Program-made: the position numbers and the translations under genes
Assembly (NCBI GenBank): GCA_030015575.1
Contig: JASDDO010000008.1
Coordinates: 80,577,965 to 80,641,964 of the forward strand
DNA length: 64,000 bases
Direction: 5' to 3'
Origin: Agapanthus africanus
Taxonomy: Eukaryota; Streptophyta; Magnoliopsida; Asparagales; Amaryllidaceae
The notes under the pieces: generated by a model
Databases searched by the model: none
What the model saw: only the letters and a program-made list of their open reading frames with translations
What the model was told of the DNA's origin: nothing
Part shown: piece by piece, positions 1-11,552 of the stretch
How the letters are laid out: every line of letters starts with the position of its first letter
How positions within the stretch are numbered: the stretch's first letter is position 1

Positions 1-1007
1 ACAGCGAACTCTAGAGATCTTCTCGATGTGTCGGACCAACTCTTCTGCCGATCTTGTGCTGCCTTCATGTGATTCCGGATAGTATTAACTTTCTCTACTG
101 TTTGCACGATCAAATCCGGTCCCAACAATCTTCGTTCTCCAACATCGTCCCAACAAACAGGCGAACGACACTTGCGACCATACAATACTTCGAATGGAGC
201 CATCTGAATAGTCGCCTGAAAGCTGTTATTATACAAGAACTCCACCAAGTGTAGATGATCCTTCCACGAACCCTTGAAGTCCAACATGCAAGCTCTCAAC
301 ATATCTTCAAGAGTTTGGATCGTTCTCTCCGACCGGCCATCTGTCTGAGGATGATAAGATATGCTAAACTTCAATCGCGTCCCCAAACTTTCCTGTAAAC
401 TCCTTCAGAAGTGTAATAAGAATCGGGTGTCACGGTCGGACACGATGCTCACAGGTACTCCATGCAATCTCACAATCTCCTGCATGTACCGTTCCGCCAA
501 CGCTTCCGTTGACTGACCAACTCGAAATGGTATGAAGTGAGCTGCCTTGGTCAATCGATCAACAATCGCCCAAACTGCATTGTTGCCCTTTGGACTCCGT
601 GGTAAAGCTATCATGAAATCCATGGTTATATGTTCTCACTTCCATTGAGGAATCGGAAGTGGTTGCAATAAACCAGCAACCCTTTGATATTCAGCCTTAA
701 CTTGCTGACACACCAAGCACTTCGCTACAAAGTGAGCAATCTCCCGTTTTATGCCTTCCCACCAGAAATGCTGTCGTAGATCACGGTATATCTTCGTGTC
801 TCCTGGATGTACGGAATAAGCGGAACTGTGCGCCTCCTTCATAACTTCTTCGCGAATGTCTCCTTTCGGCATACACAAACGGCTACCATATCGCAACGAA
901 CCATCTTCATGAATCAATAAGTCCGTTCGAAGTCCAGCTTCCACTTGTTCTCGAAACTTCTGTAATCTTGGGTCCTGTGACTGTGCTGTTTTAATATTAT
1001 CGATCAA
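1..1007 (-). pseudogene. Integrase region of A1 pol, broken
   Basis: Integrase inserts element cDNA into chromosomes. On the minus strand 636-1007 encodes the zinc-binding N-terminal module: a His pair in the HSS...HPG context followed by CLVC. 405-623 encodes the start of the catalytic core (MDF...ALPRSPKG, IVDRLTKAAHF, VSDRDTRF). 1-404 continues with the second half of the core and the C-terminal module, with further breaks. The three segments share one frame, separated by stops where relatives have Trp (near 633 and 405). The chromodomain end is outside the window. Confidence 0.85.
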
Positions 1008-1613
1008 TGACGACTGTACTTGCAGCTACATCAACTGTCCCGAAGAATGCGGTAGCACAATATCCAACTCGAATCTCCAAAAGTCTTCAATAATCTCTTT
1101 CTGTGCAGTCAACATCCGAATCGCTGGCAACCGACTAAGCGCATCCGGCACAACATTAACTTTCCCCGGATGGTACTTAAGATCAAGATCGTAGTCAGCC
1201 ATCAGCTCCAACCATCTACGCTGCCTCATATTAAGCTCTTTCTGTGTGAACACGTACTTCAGGCTTTTGTGATCGATGAATACTTCGACTCTTTCGCCCA
1301 ATAAGTAGTGTCTCCAAATCTTCAAAGAGAAAATCACCGCTGCTAGCTCTAAATCATGAGTCGGGTAATTCTTCTCATGGGTCTTCAACTGTCTCGATGC
1401 GTAAGCTATAACTTTCCCATGCTGCATCAAAACACATCCCAAACCTTTCCTAGATGCATCACTGTGAATTACCAATCCTCCGGAACCATCTGGTATAGTC
1501 AAAATAGGAGCGGTTATCAACCTTTGCTTCAACGCCTCAAAAGATGACGCACACCTATCCGTCCATACGAACGGTACTTCCTTCCGTGTAAGCTTGGTCA
1601 AAGGCTCAGCCAA
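1008..1613 (-). pseudogene. RNase H region of A1 pol
   Basis: Removes the RNA strand during reverse transcription. Minus-strand open segment of about 195 codons with the conserved gypsy features: [16 protein letters not shown] (first catalytic Asp), [22 protein letters not shown] (catalytic Glu), DHKSLKYVF and PDALSR. The connection to the integrase segment is cut by a stop near 1026 where relatives have Gln. Same frame as the neighbouring RT and integrase pieces. Confidence 0.88.
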
Positions 1614-2381
1614 ACGAGCAAAATTTTCCGCGAACCTTCTGTAATACCTGGCAAGTCCAAGAAAACTTCTGATCTCTGCTACGTTCTTCGGAATCGGCTA
1701 CTCTTGAACTACGGTGATTCCATCTCAAGATACGACATGCTCTAAAAACTTTACTTCTTCAAACCAAAACTCACACTTGCTCATTTTCGCATATAATCTT
1801 TCTCGCCTCAATGTCTGCAGTGCGATCTTTAAGTGTTCTGCATGCTCTTCTATGCTCCTCGAGTAGACCAGAATATCATCAATGAATACCACTATAAACT
1901 GGTCCAAGAACGGTGAAAAGATTTGGTTCATCAAGTCCATAAATATCGCTGGTACATTCGTGACTCCGAATGACTTCACTAAATACTCGTAATGTCCATA
2001 TCGGGTTCGGAACACAGTCTTGCAAATATCCTCTGATTTAACTCGGACCTGATGATATCCAGATCGCAAATCCAGCTTCGAGAATACCCTCACGCCATTA
2101 AGTTGCTCGAACAATTCGCCAATGCGAGGGATCGGGTACTTGTTCTTAATAGTCACCCAGTTTAATTCTCGATAATCGATGCACATCCTCCGTGTGCTAT
2201 CTATCTTCTTTACTAGAAGAACTGGAGCTCCCCAGGGTGAATTACTGCTGCTGCGAAACCAACCCTTCTCTAGCAATTCGGTAACCAGCTTCTTGACTTC
2301 TTCCAACTCCACTGGTGCCATCGGATAGTACGCCTTTGAGATTGGCGCTGCATCAGGAACAAGATCGATCGCGAACTCCAC
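1614..2381 (-). pseudogene. Reverse transcriptase region of A1 pol
   Basis: Ty3/gypsy reverse transcriptase. The 218-codon open piece at 1725-2381 shows [28 protein letters not shown] and the catalytic FIDDILVYS motif. An open frame linking it to RNase H (1614-1724) has a stop near 1725. Upstream it runs into a protease-RT linker. Not functional. Confidence 0.9.
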
Positions 2382-2821
2382 ATCTCATTTTGGCGGTAAA
2401 CTCGAGACGTCCTCGAACACGTCCATGAACTCTCAAACTACAGCTGGCGCTTCCTCCTTATCAACTTCCATTGACGAAAGAATATTGTTTGTCGGCCTAG
2501 CCCTAAACTCGACTGGCCCGACAGAACTGCTTCCTCCAGCAAAACAAATTCCGGATGTTCGGAAATCTGGAAAATCACTTTTTTTGCCCTACAATCAATG
2601 TGAGCGTGGAAAATGCCGAGAAAATCCATTCCCAAGACGACAACAAACAAAGGGATGCACCAGAATTGAATAATTCTAATGCGGGAAAACTTGAACAAGT
2701 AGGATACCGGAAACAACATCATCTGAAGCCAAGTCACTGAAGAAGATAAGCACGGTAAACAGAATTCAAGCTGAGGATAAAACATGAACTGGAAAGCAGG
2801 AGAAGCAAGGCAATATAACAA
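2382..2821 (-). pseudogene. Truncated aspartic protease remnant of A1
   Basis: The minus strand around 2600-2650 shows the C-terminal half of a gypsy protease (VVLGMDFLGIFHAHIDC). The catalytic D-S/T-G loop, the gag zinc knuckles and the gag core that should precede it are absent: the sequence passes within about 200 bp into the untranslated leader next to the primer binding site. A2 shows the same arrangement, so the loss predates both insertions. Confidence 0.65.
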
Positions 2822-3161
2822 ACATGAAACAAAGAAGTGAATCAGGACTATGACTCCAAGTTACTTAAATAGAGTACCACATTGTAACCATGCTGCAGTT
2901 TATGGGTACAATCACATAACTCCGTTCAAGTCGCCCAAATCCTAGTATCAGAACAGAAAGAAACAATAGGAAACCAGAAGGTTTCAAGTCGAGATGCAAA
3001 GTTGTTTGCATATCGTCAAGACAAGGGTCAAGAGAGAGATAAGATTCAAGGATCACGATAACAATATGGCAGGACATGTTCCTATTTACGGGTTTTCTGA
3101 TTCATGTATTGGGTCCAATACCCAACTACAAAAGAGTCAAACCCGATAACCTAAATCCTAT
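2822..3161 (-). other. Untranslated leader of A1
   Basis: Between the protease remnant and the primer binding site. No open frame with family similarity. It aligns by eye with 41735-42080 of A2 (for example the shared CCAAGTTACTTAAATAGAG). Confidence 0.7.
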
Positions 3162-3174
3162 GGCTCTGATACCA
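3162..3174 (-). other. Primer binding site of A1 (initiator tRNA-Met)
   Basis: The minus strand reads TGGTATCAGAGCC, the usual complement of the 3' end of plant initiator tRNA-Met, nine bases after the LTR end. It fixes the element's orientation. Confidence 0.9.
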
Positions 3175-3749
3175 AACAAACCCTGTCACGCCCCGCTTCT
3201 CAGAGTGCGCTAAGATAGGCACGTGACAGAGCCAACCATGCTACCTGTGGATAGGAAACATCCCTCCACAGTCACATTACGGCTGTCTAGAGATATCAAG
3301 AACAGGAAAATAAAATGAACTATCTAGTACATGTCCATGAGCTAGAATAAACGAGTCAAGAAATAATATGTGGAAGCAATAAATCCAAAGAGCAAAACCA
3401 TCTGGAAAGTAAAACATAACTAAACTGGATACTGATTGGATCATCACTGTTCGGCCTAACGGCGGAAGTACTCCTAATCAGCCTGCGACAAGGGTAGAGG
3501 ATCTGGGCCATGCAAAACCCAGATGTCAGTGCGTCATAATATCAATAATTCTAAGAAGGCAGGATGTAATGAAATATGCATGCATGAAGTATGAACAGTA
3601 ACAAGTCATTAGTAGCAAGTAAACCGTAACATGAATATAGATCAGTGAACAGGATATAAACAGGTGAAGTGCAGTGAGTAGTCTAAACTGTGCTATAGGG
3701 TTATTTACTCTAAAGTTATTCGAAATCAATTAATGTAATCCTCATCGTA

Positions 3750-4150
3750 ACCCATAGGTCTATGCCCTGTTCAACCCCACGGGACCACGGTAACAAGATA
3801 TGATAGACCGTGAGTCTATGTTCCGTTCATACCCCACGGGACCACGGTAACATGATGTAATAGCCCTTTGAGTTACGTTCAGCTACATTCTTGATTTCCC
3901 CATACCCCCAAGGTTATGTGTGTAAGTCAGGTATTGATAAATCTGGAGCTAATGCTAACACAGGATCAAGCACGTACAGGTTTGTCTGTACAGACAGCAG
4001 GATATGTCCATCGGGACTACATGTCAGGATTGTCGGCAATAGAAACAGGATCAGGTAACATGTCAAGTAGTGATATATCAGGTCATGTCAGGTAGTGTAC
4101 ATATATCAAGTCATGTCAAGTAGTGGTGTATCAGGTCATGTCAAGTAGTG
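3750..4150. repeat. Tandem-repeat blocks inside the family A LTR
   Basis: About 3750-3865 holds two copies of a roughly 58-bp unit built round CCCCACGGGACCACGGTAAC. About 4060-4150 holds several copies of a unit containing TCATGTCAAGTAGTG. The same blocks occur in the other two family A LTRs near 33530-33650 / 33850-33960 and 42670-42780 / 42990-43090. Confidence 0.75.
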
Positions 4151-5498
4151 CATATGTGTCAAACGGGTGCTCATAATCAAACTGTAGCAAGTATTGAATC
4201 AAGGTGAAAGTACGGATGTACAATAAAAGCATGGATGCACAAATATCGATCAGGGGTCACATCATGACTAAGTAGGATGCACAATTATCAAGCATGGTGC
4301 ACTAATACAACAGTAACATGAAATAATATGGTCTCGGCGTGCAACTAGATATATAATAAACCGTACGGATACAGACGGATACTATAAAACTGTAAATCGG
4401 TAAAATTTGCTGAATATTAAAACACAAGAACTATTATTTATTAAATAGATATTGATATAATAATATTAACATGGATAACATATTCAAACCGGTTAATAAC
4501 TATAAAAGTGGTATTGATTAACCATGCACAAGAAAGTTCCGTTCAGAAATTCAGCGTCACCGTGATTTGTAAAATAGCTTTAAAATAACAAACGTTCTCC
4601 AAAATGGACTTGTCTTATACCAAAACAAAGATAATTCAATAAGGTTTTCATTTTTATAAGTAGAAGTATCTCAGATTGTTCCTACAAAAAGCTATGAACA
4701 TTCGAAGTCGAAAGTTTGCTGCTGGAATTTCCCTGGACAGCAGTTTAGAGATATTTTCATTTGCATTTTACGTTATTTAAACAATTTATTTTGCAAGTAA
4801 ATATTTCATAGAGTTATAGTATTCTGAGTTATCTTCGTAACGAACTAAAGAACATATACTAATGATTTTTCTATGATTTATAATGAATTTTATAAGGTAA
4901 GATGTACAGTAAATTTCAGATTTGTCGTATCCGCTTTGCAACGACGTTTCATGTGTAAACTATAATATTTTCAAACTATATTTTGTATAACAATATAAAA
5001 TGCAGATTATAAAATAATTAAAGATAATAATAAGAAATATTACAACGATATATATTTTAAATGATATGGATGCAAACGGGTATCCGAAAACGGTAAAACT
5101 TTAATATGGATATACAGTGCAATCAACATGTGATATTTTTATTTATATGGATGCAAAATAAGATACATAGCATGTAGCAAGATAAATTAGCATGCGACTA
5201 GATATGTAAATATTGATATGGATGCATACGGATGTCCGAAGACAGTAAAACTGTAAAATAGTAATGTGTGATGCATAACTAAACATTATGTGATGTTATT
5301 ATTCAAATGGGTGCAATATATTGTAGTCTATCATGTAACAAGATAAATTTGCATACATTAGATACGAAATAAATTATACGGATGCAAACGGACGTTGTAA
5401 AACAGTAAAATGATAACAGGGGATGTACAATACACTAAACATGAAATATTATTATTAATATGGATGTAGTATATATCATAGCATGTAGCAAGATAAAC

Positions 5499-5687
5499 TT
5501 ACCTCGATTGAATCACGCGACGGATACACAAGGCACGTCCGACGTCGGTAAATCGTCGCAACGCACATGCGGCTTGCGGGACGGGTCCAGGAAAGGCAAG
5601 AGGGTGATCACACAGGCAAGGTACGTTCACTGGATCACTTGGATCATTAGCGATGAGCACGACTCCGGCGGTGATCACCGGAATCAT
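5499..5687 (-). other. Small open frame in family A LTR, sense strand
   Basis: A 62-codon frame beginning MIPVITAG, on the sense strand of the element about 90 bp downstream of the (TA)n tract. Frames of 63 codons starting MIPVIT occur at the same place in the other two family A LTRs (35306-35497 and 44438-44629) with several amino-acid changes. No known family recognised. It may be an untranslated-leader frame without function. Confidence 0.3.
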
Positions 5688-5768
5688 GAAACAAGATCAA
5701 GAAAAAGAAAGAAGAAAGAAGAAGAAGAAGTAAGAAGAAGAGGATGTGTATTAAATAAGGAAGAAATA

Positions 5769-5774
<6 letters not shown>

Positions 5775-5813
<39 letters not shown>
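5775..5813. repeat. (AT)n microsatellite in A1 LTR
   Basis: A nearly pure AT dinucleotide run. The other family A LTRs have only short, broken TATA runs here (about 35585-35603 and 44712-44731), so it has expanded in this copy. Confidence 0.9.
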
Positions 5814-5817
<4 letters not shown>

Positions 5818-6491
5818 GAGGAGAGAGAGAAAGGGGTTGTTAGTTTATTAGGAAATTAGTTTAGATTTAAATTTTAAAAAAAATCTTTTATTAGTTAACT
5901 AAATTTTAATTTGTATCAGTTTATAAAATTAATATTATATAAATAAAATTTGATATTCTAGTAAATACAAACATAGTCAAAAACATGCCCGGGTCGGGTC
6001 TAAAATTCAGTTTTAAAATACGAAAAATATACATGTCGACCAAAATTAAAGTTGGATATCCGGGTAACGAAAAATACATACCCCCAAGAACGGACGAACG
6101 CACATGCACGTAGTCATCTAAACAAGTCTGTTTCACTGAACGGGACGAGAACAAGATGCGCAGATGCTACCATAGAGTTAGGGGTATCATGCTGGCCATG
6201 CAATGTATTTTAAAAATATTTTATATGACTTAAAATGTTATATTAAAATGCAGATGCTAGATAAAATGCGAGTATGCAATGTACAAATAAATGAAAGTGC
6301 ACGAGTCCATGTAACAGGTCAGGATAAATCATAAACATGAATCAAGACTTGTTTCAAGCATGCGGGTCGGGTCGGATGCAAATACAAATGTCAAATACAC
6401 TATTCGCACCCAAAACACAATAAATCAAGAAAATACCATAAATAAAGAAATACATGAACTAGAACTGGTATAAATGAACTAGGGTGTTACA

Positions 6492-7681
6492 CCCTTCAAG
6501 TTATATTAATTTACAATAAAAACCCTAGTAAATATAGATTTAAACGGGACCAGTTCCTTTGAGACTCAGGGAGCTGGAGAATATGGGTGCTTACCTATCT
6601 AAGGTAAACAACCTAAAAAAACGGTGTTATCAATACAGTAATTGTCTTGAAAAAATACACAAATCCTGCCGTCCATATGCAGCAGTTATCGATAACTCCA
6701 AAACTAATTCAGGACTTCAATTCATTTTAATGTATTTAACTCAGATATAGTCTCAGTCTAATATGAAATCAATCAATCTATCTATCCTTTAATATGATTC
6801 AAGTATAACTCCAATTCAACATGAATCCATTTATACCAGAATTCAATCTATATCAACATGAACATGATTTGACCGAACCATGGATATACAGTTGACTGGT
6901 CTACATGACTATCCGTCTATATTCTTTCCATTTACATGAACTACTGATATCATGGTTTCGGCAAGTTGTAAATCTATTAAACAAAACAATATACATCAAT
7001 ACATAATACATTACGGGGTTTTAAAGGGGTAGACTGGCACGGAATATGTTAAAAGTGGCACGAGATGGTCATTAAAAGACGTAACTATACATCCATTGTC
7101 GTTGTTCCGTGGTTTTATCAACGGAGCCTTGTACTACGGGTTATCATAGTCCACGGTGTATGTTGGACTCCTCTCGTATACACTGGCGTATTCTGTACCA
7201 AGCTACAAACAACCGCGTTAGCATAATAATCAAATATTATACCAGTTATATCCTCTTATCTGTCTATTCTATTTCTATCTCTATTTAGGACTTACCGAGC
7301 GATTGTTTGCCGACGGCATTCCTATTTCTCTTCTTTCTTTGGAATGTTGTCAGGAGGACCCGACTCTGAGGAGTTCGTGACCAGGCAGGAGCACTTGGAG
7401 CAGACCATTGAGCAGCACGACCATTAGGCTTTACTTGTACTTACTTTACTTTCATGTTCATGCCAATGTTTAGGTATTGCTTTCATCATTGTATTTACTT
7501 TTCAGTTGTATTGTAAAGAAATGTTTAATAAATAAAAGTTGTTGTTCATTTACATTTCATGTCTTCTTGTGTATATTTACATTATATCGCTTATTTACGC
7601 TTAGCATGTTTATTTCTGATTAAATACGTAGCGGGCCCAGTCACGTCTCATTACCCGTACACTGGGAAGAGGGGCGTGACA
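6492..7681 (+). repeat. Eroded fragment of a family B-like LTR, plus orientation
   Basis: Ends at GGGGCGTGACA (7681). Its reverse complement matches the left part of the family B LTR at 18002-18975: shared blocks are the CTCGTATACACTGGC region (7174-7189), ACCAAGCTACAAACAAC (7198-7214), GGACTTACCGAGCGA (7287-7301) and TACGTAGCGG (7626-7635). The 5' half is missing because A1 sits at 6491. No coding capacity. Confidence 0.7.
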
Positions 7682-9698
7682 CACGGGCCCGAATCAAGTG
7701 TTAATAACGGGACTTCAACTTAGTGTTGAAGTATTCTAAACTCAACATGCTATAATCTAGGAGTAAGGAAACACGAGCTCTCATGATAGCTTGCTTTTTT
7801 AGTAGATATGGATTCATGACCTAGAGGGACTCCTGAGATTTCGTTGGATTCGCACTTGAACTACCCCAACACCCCATGTATTTTAGGTTACAGTTAAAAT
7901 TACCAGCCTTGCTCAAATCCATGAATACATCAAGTTGCAAACTTGAGTTCATATCAATGTCAAGTATTCGTGCAAGTGTTCATGTATTCATATCAAGTTG
8001 TATTCATGGTTCGGGTCAAGTCAGTTTCAATAGCAGCTATTGTTTTCTGGTATTCATGTTAAGTTCATGTCAAGTCCTATTATTCTAGTATTCAAGTTTT
8101 GGGATATTCAAGTTCAAGTGTTCTGGTTCATGATCAAGGGTTTAACTTTATGTTAAAGTTTGGATCCTGATTGAGTTTGTATTCAGATTAGAGTAAATAT
8201 CTTATGAAAAATTTAGCTCTTGAATTTCTTAAGTTCAGGAGTAATCGGACAACTGCTGCACATGGACGGCAGGATTTGTGTCTTTTTCCAAGACAATTGA
8301 CACTTGATAACTCTATTAAGTTGTCTAATCTGAATAGGCAAGCACTCACTTTCTCCGGCTCCCCGGGCCTCAAGAAAAATGACACCGCTTAAGTCTATAT
8401 TAATCTAGAGTGCTTAAATATTTATTATAGATTGTTTACATTGTATTTATAATGTTTGTATTTCTCGAGGAGGTTTTATGAAAAATACTTTAATATAGTT
8501 TAAAAATAAATCTCGAGGGTGATTTGTAATATTTAGGGTTTTCATGAACATGTATTTTAATTGTTATGGTATTTTAGTGATGAAAATATGGCTTTTAAAA
8601 GTTTGTATTTCTATGAAAACTGGCTCTTTTGGAAACTTGATAGTATTTTATTAAAAATCTAATCTTTCATTTTAAAATTATAGCTTCACAATTTGTTTTT
8701 ATTGAAAATACGGATTCATAGTTTTATATAATTTTTCAAAGATTGTTTTGTTTAGAAAAAATCATATTTCTTAAAACCCGTATTTTTATTTTCTTTCGAG
8801 ATTGAAGTCTCCGTAATGTATCTCACTCTACTATCGCAAGAACGTGCAATAATCCGCACCATCCGTAGATGGGTTCCCTTAAAAGGGTTGTAGAGGCGCA
8901 ATTACAAAGGATTTAAAAATTGCGATAAAATATTTTATAAAAGTGATGGTATTTTAATGTAAATTGTTTCTTTTAAATAAAACTTAACCAAAATATCGTG
9001 CTATGAAACCATAGTGTTGTGAGTGAGGTAGTCATTACCTCGTGAATTTTCTATAGGTATAAATTCTAGATATCGATAAAAGGGTAGTTTTTAAAGTTCA
9101 TGGTATTTATTCGTTATTTGCAATCTACATAATAAATATCGTATAAAAATTGTGAGATATGGATAGAGTTGTAAATTCGTAATTTCTTGATATCATGGCA
9201 TGAAATTTATGGTGAACATGTCGAATTACAATGAATATATTATTATTTTTTATTTAAACTTATTTATAATGCTGCATTCTTTCGCGTCGATATATGAGGA
9301 GAAACAAAAAGAGAAAGAAGTAAATGGGGTTAGCGTAGTTACAGGTGATCCGGAGTGGCGACATGAAAAAGTAGAAGTGAGTATACAAGAGGGAAAGAAA
9401 AGAGGATGAAAGGACTTACCGTTGCGTATTCATACTCATACGAACGAGAAGGAAAGTAGAAGCCTCGGTTTGTAGAACCGAGACCGTGAATGCGACTAGG
9501 GGCGAGCTCGATCTACAGACGTCACTTGAGCAAGTTGTGAAGCAACGGAGAGGGATGAAAGATCTTGAGAGAACGACGACGCGAGAGGGAAGAAATGTGC
9601 TCGACTCCTTGAGGGAACTTGAATGCTTGAGAATTTTGAGAGAGAAGATAGATTTGAGAGAGTGGTATGCCTAAGAGAACAGTTAGGACTGGTCTAGG

Positions 9699-9706
9699 TA
9701 TTTATA
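9699..9706 (-). promoter_or_regulatory. TATA box of the old B-like LTR
   Basis: The minus strand reads TATAAATA, at the same relative place as 29586-29593 in the younger B LTR, between the tRNA-like block and the leader. Confidence 0.45.
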
Positions 9707-10092
9707 CGAGAAAAAATGAAGGTGTGTGAATTTAAAATTTTGAATTAAAAAAATTGAAACAGTGTAAATGTGGGGAATTGAAGAGTTTCTGGTTAAAATC
9801 AAAGAAATCAAACAAGAAAATAGAGTAGAGGGGAGCTGAAGGGTGCATGGGCAAATAATGGAGGGGTTTGGGCAAAAACCACCCGCCGGTAGCGGTCAAA
9901 ATGGGAAAACCGGCGGTCCAAAAGTGGGGGTTGGTCTCGGGGTTCGTGTAGTGCATTTATCTGGGTATTTATGTCTTGGTTTTATTGTTTGATTTATTTG
10001 CAACTCTTCGTTTCTCTGTGTAATGCACGTGCAACTCTTACGCTTCCGAAAAATTTAAGAAGAAAAAATTTAAAAATAATTGGAATCGACAT

Positions 10093-10146
10093 GATTCGAA
10101 CTTGCAGGCTATAGGACATCGATATAGAGGCTTAACCAATGAGCTA
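10093..10146 (-). other. tRNA-like Pol III A/B-box block in old LTR
   Basis: On the minus strand an A box TAGCTCATTGG (10136-10146) is followed, about 33 bp on, by a B box AGTTCGAATC (10093-10102). Both fit the tRNA internal-promoter consensus. It lies about 120 bp inside the LTR 5' end at 10265. The same arrangement occurs in both B LTRs (29974-30027 and 60795-60848). It does not fold as an intact tRNA gene by eye. Confidence 0.6.
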
Positions 10147-10265
10147 CAAATTGTTTCTTGTACATAAGTTATCAAAAATAACTTATAACTCAAAACAAGA
10201 ATAGAAATACACTCTTTTATTAATATTGGATCAAAAAAATATATAGGACTTTTAGGATCGTTACA

Positions 10266-10593
10266 AACGAGGTGAGAAGGCTGTGGTGGTCGAGTCAGGG
10301 TGATGGGTTCCTCGGGGTATGGATGCAGGAGGCGACGATGGCGAGGAGATGATGATAGATGATGGGTTCAAGGAGATGAAGATGGAGACGAGGATGGTGA
10401 CGAGGCGATGGCGGTGGAAATGGATGATGAGGCGATGTCGGAGGTGAGGTCGAGATGAGTGCGAGGGTATGGAGGATTCATGTTGAAGGAGAAAAGGAAG
10501 GGGGTGAGGTAAGGGTTACGTTAGGTTTGGGCTTCGGGGATGAAGAGGGAGACGGGGAAGAGGAAGAGAGGGGGATGTTTTGTGTTTAATATA

Positions 10594-10652
<59 letters not shown>

Positions 10653-11206
10653 TTTTAAAGTATATAGATAATGTCAAACTACAACCAAACTTCACCAAAA
10701 TCTCATCAAAAATATAATTTGGAAAATAATATATATATGTAAACTTCTTAACCATAATGCAACAATATATTTTAAATAACTCATACCCCTAATTTAAGAT
10801 TTAAAATAATTCTAAAAAATATATCTAGATTTAATAAATATATGATATTAGATATCTTGAGATTTAAATATAATAGATAAAAGAAAAAATAAGGTATGGG
10901 ATGCTTAACCATATGATGGCAGTTTAACAAATATAAATTACGCTTAACTTGTGGTTACAAAAGATATTTGTTTATAATTTAGATGTTATGTATATATGCT
11001 ATACTAGATTCTCATGGATTTAGTTTACGGATAAATATTAAACAAAATATTAATCTAGCATTATACTGGGTTTCACACATGCGGATCGGGTCGGATAACT
11101 ACCTCTACTATTTAAATCGATTGCAACCCAAAATAATAAAATAAAAGATATATAGAGTAAGTTTTAAAATACCAATTAATATCGTATAACCGTACTAGGA
11201 TGTTAC
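10266..11206 (-). repeat. Eroded 5' part of a family A-like LTR
   Basis: Follows the old B-like LTR directly. It shares with family A LTRs the GA-rich stretch plus GTGTTTAAT and long (TA)n run (10600-10648; compare 5700-5813), the GCGGATCGGGTCGGAT motif (11080) and the terminal ACTAGGATGTTACA (11193-11206). No coding content. Confidence 0.6.
10600..10648. repeat. (AT)n microsatellite
   Basis: A run of about 49 bases of alternating A and T inside the A-like LTR remnant. Confidence 0.9.
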
Positions 11207-11472
11207 AAATTTGGTCGAATTAATTTCCTATTATACCGATCTATTATCTCCAAATGGATTTGATATGCAAAATGTCAATTTTATCATGGAAAAACTTTTA
11301 ATTCTCATAAACTCTTCGTCCCCCTTAGAATGTAAACTTGGTTCCGTCCCTGGTTGGAAACAGAAGAATTTCCCTACACTGGAAAATGCCAATGTGCATT
11401 TATTTGGTAACACGAAAATCAACCTCTTGTTTCTTTGTGTCACGAGCCTCACGGCTTTGCAGCACAAAGGCA

Positions 11473-11552
11473 GGTGAAGAGGTCGAGGAAACAGACGTCA
11501 GAGATATGAACCGGTGAAATGGTCGAGGAAGCAGACGTCAGAGACATGAACT
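11473..11552. repeat. 40-bp tandem duplication
   Basis: Two adjacent 40-bp units beginning GGTGAAGAGGTCGAGGAA (11473) and GGTGAAATGGTCGAGGAA (11513), differing at a few positions. Not obviously coding. Confidence 0.8.

Larger units (their letters stand above)
1..6491 (-). mobile_element. Ty3/gypsy element, family A, copy A1 (left part outside window)
   Basis: Minus-strand chromovirus-type LTR retrotransposon seen from within the integrase region to its complete 5' LTR. Order on the minus strand is LTR (3184-6491), primer binding site (3162-3174), short leader, protease remnant, RT, RNase H and integrase, which is the Ty3/gypsy order. The 3' LTR and left target duplication lie outside the window; the base run just right of the element is CCCTT. 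No gag is present. It is closely related to A2 (32966-45414). All pol segments sit in one frame broken by stop codons, so the copy is dead. Confidence 0.9.
3184..6491 (-). repeat. 5' LTR of A1 (family A, 3308 bp)
   Basis: Starts TGTCACGCCCCGC and ends AGGGTGTTACA on the plus strand, so it is bounded by TG...CA. It aligns along its length with 32966-36288 and 42103-45414. Internal features are two short tandem-repeat blocks (about 3750-3865 and 4060-4150), a (TA)n tract at about 5775-5813 that may be the promoter TATA region on the minus strand, and a 62-codon open frame at 5499-5687. Confidence 0.92.
7682..10265 (-). repeat. Old, diverged family B-like LTR, minus orientation
   Basis: Collinear with the family B LTR (18850-19615 joined to 28740-30150) at clearly lower identity. 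Shared blocks are the GGTTTTATG region (8471), the GGGTTCCCTTAAAAGGGTTGTAG region (8870-8892), the AGGTAGTCATTACCTCGTG block (9028), a sense-strand TATAAATA (9699-9706), a tRNA-like block (10093-10146) and an end in TTACA at 10265. The left end (about 7682-8100) is too eroded to place. Confidence 0.65.

Noticed and set aside
54..254. 66-codon plus-strand frame at the left edge
   Set aside because: Shadow of the integrase region on the minus strand.
4060..4150. Repeat array considered as a CRISPR
   Set aside because: Units are adjacent and vary in length, spacers are not unique, and the sequence is eukaryotic LTR.
5460..5843. 127-codon frame across the (AT)n tract of A1 LTR
   Set aside because: Antisense to the element and ends in a repeat-coded tyrosine-isoleucine run; no protein character.
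10093..10146. Considered as a true tRNA gene
   Set aside because: A and B boxes are good, but acceptor and T stems do not pair; conserved position within LTRs fits a tRNA-derived block better.
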